Shown: positions 1 through 6,113 of the stretch, piece by piece
Layout of the letters: the number at the start of each line of letters is the position of its first letter
How positions within the stretch are numbered: the first letter of the stretch is position 1
Origin: JACCYI01 sp036389195
Lineage (GTDB): Bacteria; Actinomycetota; Thermoleophilia; Solirubrobacterales; Solirubrobacteraceae
Direction of reading: 5' to 3'
Assembly (NCBI GenBank): GCA_036389195.1
Contig: DASVQH010000018.1
Location: forward strand, 1-16,281
DNA length: 16,281 bases
Notes under the pieces: model-generated
Database searches by the model: none
What the model was told of the DNA's origin: nothing
Seen by the model: the letters and a program-made list of their open reading frames with translations, nothing else
Position numbers and translations under genes: made by a program

Positions 1-240
1 GCCTTCCGCGGTCTGGACGAGCGAGATGCCGTCCTGCGCGTTGCGCTGCGCCTGCGCCAGGCCGCCGATCTGGCCGCGCATCTTCTCGCTGATGGCGAGG
101 CCGGCCGCGTCATCGGCGGCACGGTTGATGCGGTAGCCCGAGGACAGCTTCTCCATCGCGCTGGCGGCCTTGGAGGCCGTGTTGTTGAGCTGCCGATGCG
201 CGTTGAACGCCTCGACGTTGTTCTGGATGCGAAGGCCCAT
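1..240 (-). CDS. hag/fliC: Flagellin, N-terminal part (cut by window edge)
   Basis: This encodes flagellin, the subunit that polymerises into the flagellar filament outside the cell after export through the flagellar type III apparatus. The reading frame starts at ATG 240-238 and runs without a stop through the left edge, giving the first 80 residues. The start MGLRIQNNVEAFNAHR, the LSSGYRINRAADDAAGLAIS segment (about residues 32-51) and the following MRGQIGGLAQAQRNAQDGIS are the conserved flagellin D0/D1 N-terminal helices. A Shine-Dalgarno AAGGAG lies at 250-255, nine bases before the start. The gene has its own sigma-28-like promoter and a structured leader, so it is probably a late, separately expressed unit. 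The C-terminal half lies outside the window. Confidence 0.97.
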   Translation of the reverse strand, partial: MGLRIQNNVEAFNAHRQLNNTASKAASAMEKLSSGYRINRAADDAAGLAISEKMRGQIGGLAQAQRNAQDGISLVQTAEG

Positions 241-242
241 GA

Positions 243-261
243 ATCATCTCTCCTTGATGAT
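243..261 (-). promoter_or_regulatory. Flagellin SD hairpin, probable CsrA site (BS2-like)
   Basis: On the transcript, ATCATC (261-256) and GATGAT (248-243) form a perfect 6-bp stem around the 7-nt loop AAGGAGA. The loop contains both the Shine-Dalgarno AAGGAG (250-255) and the CsrA core ANGGA. The stem ends two bases before the flagellin ATG. In Bacillus hag mRNA, CsrA represses translation by binding a comparable SD-containing site and FliW relieves this. That a CsrA acts here is inference; no csrA or fliW gene is in the window. Confidence 0.6.
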
Positions 262-270
262 CGAGGTGAG

Positions 271-330
271 GCCGGGCGACTCCCTGTCGCCCTCTTACAG
301 ACGGAGTAGTCGGCCCCGCGCCGGGCGACT
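271..330. repeat. 11-bp direct repeat across flagellin promoter and leader
   Basis: GCCGGGCGACT occurs on the plus strand at 271-281 and again at 320-330, exactly 49 bases apart. One copy overlaps the -35 element and spacer of the sigma-28-like promoter; the other forms one arm of the upstream leader hairpin. It could be a regulator site or a small duplication; the sequence alone does not tell. Confidence 0.5.
274..292 (-). promoter_or_regulatory. Upstream leader hairpin, probable second CsrA site (BS1-like)
   Basis: The transcript reads GGGCGAC (292-286), loop AGGGA, GTCGCCC (280-274): a perfect 7-bp stem with a 5-nt loop that matches ANGGA. Its GGA lies 30 nt upstream of the GGA in the SD hairpin, a spacing compatible with one CsrA dimer bridging two sites. 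No T-run follows, so it does not look like a terminator. Function is inferred from the loop motif and its position in a flagellin leader. Confidence 0.5.
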
Positions 331-333
331 TGA
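307..333 (-). promoter_or_regulatory. Sigma-28 (FliA/SigD)-type promoter of flagellin
   Basis: On the minus strand the sequence reads TCAAGTCG (333-326), 11 bases, then GCCGACTA (314-307). This fits the flagellar sigma-28 consensus TAAAGTTT-N11-GCCGATAA, with six of eight matches in the -10 element and the exact spacer. Transcription would start near 300, leaving a leader of about 60 nt. The promoter begins 13 bases after the stop of the preceding small gene. An inverted repeat CCGCGC (316-321 and 334-339) brackets the -35 element and may be chance in GC-rich DNA. Confidence 0.8.
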
Positions 334-346
334 GCGCGGAGTTCGC

Positions 347-535
347 TCAGGCCTGCACGTCGATGTGCGGGCGGCCGTCGGCGGGCGGCTCGGGGCGCGG
401 ACGCGCGTGGGGCCTGGGCCGGCGGCGCTCGCGGTCCGGCGGCCGCTCGTCGCGGGCGACCGGCGCGAGGCGATGCGCCGCCGCGACGCCGTCGAGCGTC
501 TCGCGCGGGCCGACGATGCGCTGGATCGGCTCCAC
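347..535 (-). CDS. Small basic Arg/Pro-rich protein, 62 aa, unknown function
   Basis: I do not recognise a named family. The frame starts at GTG 535-533, eleven bases after the stop of the preceding membrane-protein gene, and ends with TGA. Third codon positions are almost all G or C, as in neighbouring real genes, which supports coding. The protein starts MEPIQRIVGPRETLDGV, continues through an Arg/Pro-rich, probably disordered middle, and ends GRPHIDVQA. No membrane segment or signal peptide is visible, and the ribosome binding site is weak. Its place as the last gene of the operon, directly before the flagellin promoter, suggests a flagellum-linked accessory role, but that is only inference. 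Confidence 0.62.
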   Translation of the reverse strand: MEPIQRIVGPRETLDGVAAAHRLAPVARDERPPDRERRRPRPHARPRPEPPADGRPHIDVQA

Positions 536-546
536 GGCGGGTCAGG

Positions 547-843
547 CTAGGCCTGGTCGACCGCGGCTTCGAGCGACGCCAGGCGCGCCTCGCGGCGGCG
601 CCTCGCGGCTTCGAGCTCGGCGAGCGCGATCTGCTTCCAGACGGTGACGGCGACCCGCCAGCCGACGAAGTAGGCGATGACGCCGGCGATGAGCGCGCGA
701 CCCGCGGCGTCGGGCGCCGGCAGGTTGGCGCGCAGCGCGAGCAGGGCGACGAGCAGGAAGGCGCCGAGGCCGGCCGCGCCCTTGGCGCGGCGGATCCCCG
801 CGCGGGCGCGCGGGTGCTCGGACAGGCGCATCTCGAGCTCCAC
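547..843 (-). CDS. Small two-helix membrane protein, unknown function
   Basis: The 98-residue product has two hydrophobic segments (about residues 22-38 and 47-65) with a short loop between them. A charged Ala/Arg/Glu-rich C-terminal helix (about 68-95) probably forms a cytoplasmic coiled coil. The frame starts at GTG 843-841, seven bases after the PilZ gene stop; an in-frame ATG four codons later is an alternative start. Tight spacing, matching orientation and GC-rich third positions support a real gene co-transcribed with flhF and the PilZ gene. I recognise no named family. The topology would suit a membrane partner of the flagellar base or of the PilZ protein, but nothing in the sequence proves this. 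Confidence 0.78.
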   Translation of the reverse strand: MELEMRLSEHPRARAGIRRAKGAAGLGAFLLVALLALRANLPAPDAAGRALIAGVIAYFVGWRVAVTVWKQIALAELEAARRRREARLASLEAAVDQA

Positions 844-850
844 GGCCGTT

Positions 851-1471
851 TCAGCGCCCCTTCGCGAGCTTCATGGCCATGCGCTCGCGCTCGGTGACGA
901 AGCGGACGAGCCGCTCGCGGTCGCCGCGCGAGATGTGCTCGATCTGGACGCCCTTGGCGTCGTGGGCGACCTCGCGGACGACGCGGCCGGCGGCGACGAT
1001 CGGCGGCTCGCCGGGCACGAGCGTGAGCTCGATGTCGACCTCCGTCCCGGGCGGGATCCCGATCGGGTCCGAGACGAGCAGCCCGCCGCCGGAGAGGTCG
1101 AGCGTCGTGGTGCGCGCGGCGCCGCGCACCGGGTCGGTGATCGTGACGCGCAGGGGGACGCTCGCCTCGACGCGCACGAAGTCGCGCCGCTGGATGACGT
1201 CGTCGTGGCCGTCGCGGCGCACGCGCAGCACCTCGGGGCCGTCGCCCGTCCCGGCGATCTCGCCGGAGAGGCGGTAGACGCCGCGCGGCGTCTTGTACTC
1301 GATGACCGCCGGGCGGTCGCGCATGCGGTCGACGCCCTCCGGCGGCTGGGCCAGCACGAGCGTCATCTCGTCGTCGTCGGCGGCGTCCACGCGGGCCGAC
1401 AGCTCCGCCCCTTCGGCGGCGTCGCCGAAGTGGATGGTGACGGACTGGGCGCGGCGGGGACGGGGGCTCAT
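851..1471 (-). CDS. PilZ-domain c-di-GMP receptor, YcgR/MotI-like
   Basis: The 206-residue protein probably binds cyclic di-GMP and adjusts motor function, as YcgR does in enterobacteria and MotI (YpfA) in Bacillus. A beta-rich YcgR-N-like domain (about residues 8-90) precedes a PilZ domain (about 93-205). The PilZ domain keeps both ligand motifs: RRDFVR at 95-100 (RxxxR) and DLSGGG at 125-130 (D/NxSxxG). Length is close to Bacillus MotI. Start ATG 1471-1469 overlaps the flhF stop as ATGA, indicating coupled translation; a longer in-frame start at 1531 would lie inside flhF and is not needed. With motAB in the same cluster, a brake or clutch on the stator is the likely role. Confidence 0.93.
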   Translation of the reverse strand: MSPRPRRAQSVTIHFGDAAEGAELSARVDAADDDEMTLVLAQPPEGVDRMRDRPAVIEYKTPRGVYRLSGEIAGTGDGPEVLRVRRDGHDDVIQRRDFVRVEASVPLRVTITDPVRGAARTTTLDLSGGGLLVSDPIGIPPGTEVDIELTLVPGEPPIVAAGRVVREVAHDAKGVQIEHISRGDRERLVRFVTERERMAMKLAKGR

Positions 1472-2910
1472 GGCAGGAGGCGCTGGGCGAGGGTGACCGG
1501 ATCGGCGGGCTCGACGGCGTCGCGCCCGCACAGGTAGGAGATCGGCCCGCCGGACGTGATGCAGAAGCCGATTGGCGCGCCGGGATGCTCCGTCTCGTCG
1601 GTGCGCGTGAGCGCGACGTGGGTCAGGCCGACGCCTTCCAGCGCGCGCGCCAGCTCGGCGGCGGCCGCGGCGCTCAGCGTCGCCGGCAGCGCGAGGTGGA
1701 TCTCGTCGAGGTCGAGCGCCTCGAGGTCGGCAGCCAGCGCGGCGATGCCGGCGGCGTCGCGCAGGCTGATCGCCGGCGTGTCGACGATGACCATCGCGCC
1801 GCGCGCGAGCTCGGCGATCCGGCGGGCCTCCGCGCCGTCGGCCGCGGCGTGGACGGCGACGTCGGCGGGGTTCAGGCGGGTCCGGAGGGCGGCGCCGTTG
1901 TCGGCCGCGCGGAGCGCGATCGCCAGGACGGGGAGCGTGCCCGCCTCAGCGTAGGCGGCGGCGAGGTGGCCGGCCGCGGTGGTCTTGCCCGCGCCGCCCG
2001 CGCCCACGAACGCCAGCGCGCGGGCGCGCGGCCCGCGGCCGTGGAGGACGGGGATGCGCCGCGCCAGCGACGCGCGGACGAGCTTCTTGAGGCTGCGCGG
2101 GTTCGAGAACGGCAGGCCGTGGGTCAGCGCCTCGCCGACGACGTCCGCGGCGAGCGCGGAGTCCAGTCCGGCCAGGACGAGGCGCCGCTCGGCCGCGACC
2201 GCCGCGGCGGGCCGGGGGGCGAGCACCTCGGTCGTGGTCGGGAGCACCGGCGGCTCGGCCGGGACCTCGAACGCGTCCGGCGTGGTGGACTCGAACGGGG
2301 CCGCGAGCGGGTCGGGGGCGGGCGGCTCGTCCTCCGCCGGCGTCTCTTCCGCTTCGCGCGCCTCCACTTCGCGCGGCTCCTCCGCCGGTCGCGGCTCCAC
2401 CGCGGGCTCGACAGCGGGCATCGAGGGAGGCGAGATGAACGGCTCGGCTTCGGCGGCCGGCGGTGCCGCTTCGGCCGGGGGCGTGACGTTCGGCTGGGGG
2501 CCGTAGAGTCCGGGGTCGGTCCGGGCGGTCGAGCCGAGGATGTCGGCGGCGCGGTCGGCGGCCGTGCGGTCGGCGTGCTGGGCGGCCTGGAGCTGGTCGG
2601 CGAACGGGGACGCCTGGTCGAGCAGCAGCTGGATCGCCGGCGACGCCATGCCCTCGGCCGTGGCGCGGTCGTTGCGGGCCTCCAGGGCGGCGTCGGCGGC
2701 GGCGCGGAGGGTCGCGCCCCCGTCGGGCCCGGAGGCCTCGACCTCGACGTACGGCCGCTGGAAGAACCCGCCGATGCCGCCGGTCAGGCCCTCGCGCCGG
2801 CGCAGGACGATGGCGTCCGGGCCGAGCTCGGCACGGATCTGCGGCAGCACCTCCTCGAGGGACCGGCCGCGGAAGATCTTGACCTCGGGCTCCATCAGCG
2901 TGTCGATCAT
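1468..2910 (-). CDS. flhF: Flagellar biosynthesis SRP-like GTPase FlhF
   Basis: FlhF is an SRP-family GTPase that helps set the place and number of flagella. The 480-residue product has an N-terminal B-like region (VKIFRGRSLEEVL onward), a long Pro/Glu/Ala-rich linker (about 140-235), then the N and G domains. The P-loop is intact, GAGGAGKTT at about 303-311. Other nucleotide motifs look altered: the G2 DTYR position reads IALR (331-334), G3 DTAGR reads DTPAI (377-381), and G4 TKxDE reads TRTDE (435-439). Start is ATG 2910, with an alternative ATG at codon 6 just before EPEVKIF. It follows flhA by 20 bases and overlaps the PilZ gene. No flhG follows, unlike the common flhF-flhG pair. Confidence 0.94.
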   Translation of the reverse strand: MIDTLMEPEVKIFRGRSLEEVLPQIRAELGPDAIVLRRREGLTGGIGGFFQRPYVEVEASGPDGGATLRAAADAALEARNDRATAEGMASPAIQLLLDQASPFADQLQAAQHADRTAADRAADILGSTARTDPGLYGPQPNVTPPAEAAPPAAEAEPFISPPSMPAVEPAVEPRPAEEPREVEAREAEETPAEDEPPAPDPLAAPFESTTPDAFEVPAEPPVLPTTTEVLAPRPAAAVAAERRLVLAGLDSALAADVVGEALTHGLPFSNPRSLKKLVRASLARRIPVLHGRGPRARALAFVGAGGAGKTTAAGHLAAAYAEAGTLPVLAIALRAADNGAALRTRLNPADVAVHAAADGAEARRIAELARGAMVIVDTPAISLRDAAGIAALAADLEALDLDEIHLALPATLSAAAAAELARALEGVGLTHVALTRTDETEHPGAPIGFCITSGGPISYLCGRDAVEPADPVTLAQRLLP

Positions 2911-2930
2911 CGGCGTTCAGGCACGGGCGC

Positions 2931-5027
2931 TCAAGCGAGGGCGGGCTCTTGCATCGGCTGCGGGGCGCCGCCGACCACGCCGATGGTCTCCACCTGGATG
3001 CCCGCCGCGATCTCGTTGTACGAGAACACGGCGAGCTGCGGGACGGCCTGCTCGCACAGGCGCCGCAGGTGGCGGCGCACGCGGGCCGAGCAGAGGAGGA
3101 CGGGGCGGCCGCCGCTCTGCAGCGCGTGCTCGACCTGCGCGGCGCACGCGCCGACGAGGGCCTGCGCGCGGGCCGGGTCCATGGCCAGGAACTCGCCGTC
3201 GGCGGTCTGGACGATCGACTCGGAGACCTCCTGCTCGATGCCCGGGTCCAGCGCGATCGAGCGCAGGACGCCCTCGGCGTCGAGGTGCGGGGCGAGGATC
3301 GTCCGCCCGAGCGCCTGGCGGGCGTACTCGGCGAGCATCGCCGGGTCGCGCGTGAGCCGCGCCTTGTCGCCGACGGCTTCGAGGATCGCCCCGAGGTCGC
3401 GGATCGAGACGCCCTCGCGCAGCAGGCCCTGGAGGACGCGCTGGATCTCGCCGACCGACAGCGTGTCCGGCACGACCTCCTCGACGACCGCGGCGTTGTG
3501 CTCGCGGAGCTGGTCGAGCAGGTGGCGGGTCTCCTGGCGGGTCAGCAGGTCGGCCGCGTGGGCACGGATCGTCTCGGTCAGGTGGGTGACCACGACGGAC
3601 TCGGCGTCGACCACGGTGTAGCCGAGCGCCTCAGCTTCGGCGCGGGACGCGTCGGCGATCCACACGGCAGGCAGGCCGAAGGCCGGCTCGACGGTGGGGA
3701 CGCCGGCCAGCTGGCCCATCGCGTCGCCCGGGTCCATCGCCAGCTGGTGGCCGGCCATGACCCCGCCGCGCGCGACCTCGGTCCCGCGCACGCGCAGCAC
3801 GTACTCGTGGGAGTCCAGCGCGACGTCATCGTGGATGCGGACCGCCGGGATGACCATGCCGAGCTCGTGGGCGATCTGGCGGCGGACCAGCCCGACGCGG
3901 GCCAGCAGCGACCCGCCGGCCTGGGCGTCCACGAGCGGGACGAGCCCGAAGCCGATGGCCAGCTCGAGCGGATCGAGCTGCAGCGCCTCGAGCGCCTGGT
4001 CGCGCGGGGCGGCCGGCAGCTCGGGCTTCGCAGCCGCCTCGGCGGCTTCGGTCGCCTCGCGGGCGGCCCGGTTCGGCGCCTTGCGCAGCGACCAGCCGAC
4101 CGCGAAGAACATGCCGCCGATGAGCAGGAACGGGAGCTTGGGCAGGCCGGGGACGAGGGCGAACGCGCAGATCACCGAGCCGGCGACGAGCGGCGCCTTG
4201 CGCTGTTCCAGGATCTGACTGGCGACGTCGGAGCCCAGGTCGCCGGTCGACGCCGACCGCGTGACGATGATGCCGGTGGCCACCGAGATGAGCAGCGCCG
4301 GGATCTGGGCGCACAGGCCGTCGCCGACCGTCAGCAGCGAGAAGTGCTGGGCGGCCTCGCCGAACGGCATCCCCTGCTGGGCGACGCCGATGACCAGGCC
4401 ACCGACGAGGTTGATGAGGGTGATCAGGATGCCGGCGACCGCGTCGCCCTTGACGAACTTGGAGGCGCCGTCCATCGCGCCGTAGAAGTCGGCCTCGCGG
4501 GCGATCTCCGAGCGGCGGGTGCGCGCCTGCTCGTCGGTGATCTGGCCCGTGTTGAGGTCGGCGTCGATGGCCATCTGCTTGCCGGGCATGGCGTCGAGCG
4601 TGAAGCGCGCGCCGACCTCGGCGACGCGCCCCGCGCCGTTCGTGATGACCACGAACTGGATGACCACGAGGATCAGGAAGACCACCAGGCCGACGACCAC
4701 GTTGCCGCCGATCACGAAGTTCCCGAACGCCGTGACCACGTGGCCGGCGTCGCCGTGCAGGAGGATCAGGCGCGTGACGCTGACGTTGATCGCCAGGCGG
4801 AACAGCGTCGTGAGCAGCAGCAGCGACGGGAACGCCGAGAAGTCCAGCGCCCGCGGCACGTACAGCGTCGCCACGACGATCATCAGCGCAGCCGAGATGT
4901 TCAGCGTGATGAAGAGGTCCAGCAGGAACGGCGGCAGCGGGATGATCATCATCGCCACCACGAGCACGACGGCGCCCGCGGCGATGAGGTCTGAGTAGCG
5001 CCCGGCGCGCTTGAGGAACGACGTCAC
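2931..5027 (-). CDS. flhA: Flagellar type III export gate protein FlhA
   Basis: FlhA is the large export-gate subunit in the inner membrane; its cytoplasmic domain ring docks chaperone-substrate complexes. The 698-residue length is typical. The N-terminal half has a run of about eight hydrophobic segments. The FHIPEP family signature lies at about 134-157, including RVAEVGARFTLDAMPGKQM, followed by FVKGDAVAG around 191-199. The C-terminal cytoplasmic domain ends with VFSYNEIAAGIQVETIGVV, as in the family. GTG 5027-5025 is the start; translation upstream in frame gives only low-complexity sequence overlapping the next gene in another frame. In most bacteria flhA directly follows flhB; here a DUF559 gene intervenes. 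Confidence 0.97.
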   Translation of the reverse strand: MTSFLKRAGRYSDLIAAGAVVLVVAMMIIPLPPFLLDLFITLNISAALMIVVATLYVPRALDFSAFPSLLLLTTLFRLAINVSVTRLILLHGDAGHVVTAFGNFVIGGNVVVGLVVFLILVVIQFVVITNGAGRVAEVGARFTLDAMPGKQMAIDADLNTGQITDEQARTRRSEIAREADFYGAMDGASKFVKGDAVAGILITLINLVGGLVIGVAQQGMPFGEAAQHFSLLTVGDGLCAQIPALLISVATGIIVTRSASTGDLGSDVASQILEQRKAPLVAGSVICAFALVPGLPKLPFLLIGGMFFAVGWSLRKAPNRAAREATEAAEAAAKPELPAAPRDQALEALQLDPLELAIGFGLVPLVDAQAGGSLLARVGLVRRQIAHELGMVIPAVRIHDDVALDSHEYVLRVRGTEVARGGVMAGHQLAMDPGDAMGQLAGVPTVEPAFGLPAVWIADASRAEAEALGYTVVDAESVVVTHLTETIRAHAADLLTRQETRHLLDQLREHNAAVVEEVVPDTLSVGEIQRVLQGLLREGVSIRDLGAILEAVGDKARLTRDPAMLAEYARQALGRTILAPHLDAEGVLRSIALDPGIEQEVSESIVQTADGEFLAMDPARAQALVGACAAQVEHALQSGGRPVLLCSARVRRHLRRLCEQAVPQLAVFSYNEIAAGIQVETIGVVGGAPQPMQEPALA

Positions 5028-5059
5028 GCGGGACCCATCGGCAGGCGGGCGGCGCGGGT

Positions 5060-5908
5060 TTAGGCCAGTGCGTTCGCCAGCCGGATCGCCACCGCCTCCG
5101 GCGTCCGCGTGATCTGGCGCCACGTGAAGCGCAGCACCCGGTATCCGGCGGCCATCAGGTCCGCGTCGCGCGCCCGATCGCGCTCGAAGGCGGCGCGGTG
5201 GGCGTGGAACGCGAAGCCGTCGACCTCGGCGACGAGCTTCTGCGAGAGCCACACCGTGTCGACCTCGTGGCCCGCGATCCAGATGTTCGTGCGGGGCTTC
5301 GGCAGGCCCGCGCGCGCGATGAGCTGCAGCAGGCGCCGCTCGGCTTCGGAGCGGGTGAAGGCGGGGCCGTCGTCGAGGAGGGCTCTGAGCGCCGCCGCCC
5401 CTCGCCGGTTCTGGGCGCGTTCTCGTAGGTGGTCGACGTTGATGAGCCTGAGGACCTGGGCCTGGGCGAGCGCGTTCTCCAGGTCGCGGGTGGGTGCGTG
5501 GGCGGCGAGGTCCAGGATGGTGCGGGTGGGCGTGGTGACCGGGATGGCGTGGCGGGTGGTGGTGTCTTCGCGTGGCAGGGGTGCCTGGTGGACGACCACT
5601 CCCGCCGGGGCCCTCCGCTGCCGCCGCGTGGTGACGTGGATCGGACCCTGTTGTCGTTTGAGCAGGTCCCACAGAACGGCGGCATTGAAGGAGGAGAGGA
5701 CGGTGCCTGGTCCGCAGGCCAGGACGGCCGCGAGGTCGTGTGCGAGCGGCGTGAGGGCGGTGTGTCCAACGGCATAGACCCCGCGGTGAATTCGGTGGAG
5801 CCTCCCCACCCTCACCCGGTATGCCAGGTCGTCCCGCTCGAGCCCTTGGGCGAGAAGTTGGACGCGCTGAACAACGCCGTACTGGCGCGCCGCGATCCGG
5901 GCGATCAC
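5060..5908 (-). CDS. DUF559 endonuclease-like protein with AbiEi-type winged helix
   Basis: The 282-residue product starts with an AbiEi-antitoxin-like winged-helix domain (about residues 1-50; VIARIAARQYG, RVGRLHRIHRGVYAVG). The C-terminus is a DUF559, Vsr-like nuclease fold (about 185-280). Candidate active-site acids are D217 (HEVDTVW) and E228/D230 (VAEVDGFAFH), followed by the typical RDRARDADLMAAGYRVLRFTWRQI block read in two parts: RDADLMAAGYRVL and FTWRQI. Such proteins are common in soil actinobacteria; their role is poorly known. Start GTG 5908 fits the usual family N-terminus; the frame stays open to 6040 but that would cross the palindromes. Third positions are less GC-rich (about a dozen A/T in the first 57 codons) than in flhB. 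No AbiEii toxin partner is present. It looks inserted between flhB and flhA. Confidence 0.88.
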   Translation of the reverse strand: MIARIAARQYGVVQRVQLLAQGLERDDLAYRVRVGRLHRIHRGVYAVGHTALTPLAHDLAAVLACGPGTVLSSFNAAVLWDLLKRQQGPIHVTTRRQRRAPAGVVVHQAPLPREDTTTRHAIPVTTPTRTILDLAAHAPTRDLENALAQAQVLRLINVDHLRERAQNRRGAAALRALLDDGPAFTRSEAERRLLQLIARAGLPKPRTNIWIAGHEVDTVWLSQKLVAEVDGFAFHAHRAAFERDRARDADLMAAGYRVLRFTWRQITRTPEAVAIRLANALA

Positions 5909-5916
5909 GTCGTCAA

Positions 5917-6013
5917 CGTAAGACTCGCGGCCCTCCCCACCACGACTCTGACGTTTGTATGAATAATCGCGCCTAACGTCAGAGTCGTTCTCCACAGTCC
6001 CGCGAGTCTTACG
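5917..6013. repeat. Two nested perfect 14-bp inverted repeats (four motif copies)
   Basis: Outer arms CGTAAGACTCGCGG (5917-5930) and CCGCGAGTCTTACG (6000-6013) are perfect complements. Inner arms ACGACTCTGACGTT (5942-5955) and AACGTCAGAGTCGT (5975-5988) are also perfect complements. The spacers between outer and inner arms are both exactly 11 nt, and the centre is 19 nt. Outer and inner arms share ACGTnAGAnTCG (10 of 12 positions between 5916-5927 and 5976-5987), so four copies alternate in orientation. They lie just upstream of the DUF559/AbiEi-like gene, suggesting a multi-site operator, a folded leader, or a palindromic mobile unit. Confidence 0.9.
5954..5982 (-). promoter_or_regulatory. 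Candidate housekeeping promoter of the DUF559 gene
   Basis: On the minus strand CTGACG (5982-5977), 17 bases, then TACAAA (5959-5954) gives a plausible sigma-70-type promoter, with four of six matches in each element. Transcription would start about 40 nt before GTG 5908. Both elements sit inside or at the edge of the inner inverted-repeat arms, so a protein bound there would block polymerase. AbiEi antitoxins are known to autorepress through inverted repeats; by analogy the winged-helix protein may control itself. Confidence 0.42.
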
Positions 6014-6038
6014 CCGGAAACGCCCCGAACCGCCGCCC

Positions 6039-6062
6039 ACGGCTCATTCGTCACAGAGCCGT
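6039..6062 (-). other. Short inverted repeat downstream of flhB
   Basis: ACGGCTC (6039-6045) and GAGCCGT (6056-6062) are perfect 7-bp arms around 10 bases. It lies about 50 bases past the flhB stop. No T-run follows on the minus strand, so a simple intrinsic terminator is not well supported; it might stabilise the 3' end of the upstream message. Confidence 0.3.
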
Positions 6063-6113
6063 AGCGGACCTTTCCCTCACCCGACGCAGTCCCGCTGAAA
6101 ACGCGCCGCACCA

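Noticed and set aside
1585..4994. Very long open frames on the plus strand (for example 1585-3621 and 2949-4994)
   Set aside because: They mirror flhF and flhA on the opposite strand. High GC removes stop codons, and the translations are Arg/Asp/Gly-rich low-complexity sequence without recognisable domains.
5028..5672. Upstream extension of the flhA frame to 5672 (913 codons in all)
   Set aside because: The added part is Arg/Pro/His-rich, overlaps the DUF559 gene in another frame, and family alignment puts the FlhA start at GTG 5027.
5060..5908. AbiE-type toxin-antitoxin pair
   Set aside because: Only the AbiEi-like winged helix is present, joined to a DUF559 domain; no AbiEii nucleotidyltransferase gene lies next to it.
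5917..6013. Insertion-sequence ends or an attachment site
   Set aside because: No transposase or integrase gene lies between or beside the arms, no target duplication is visible, and the arms sit only 11-19 bases apart.
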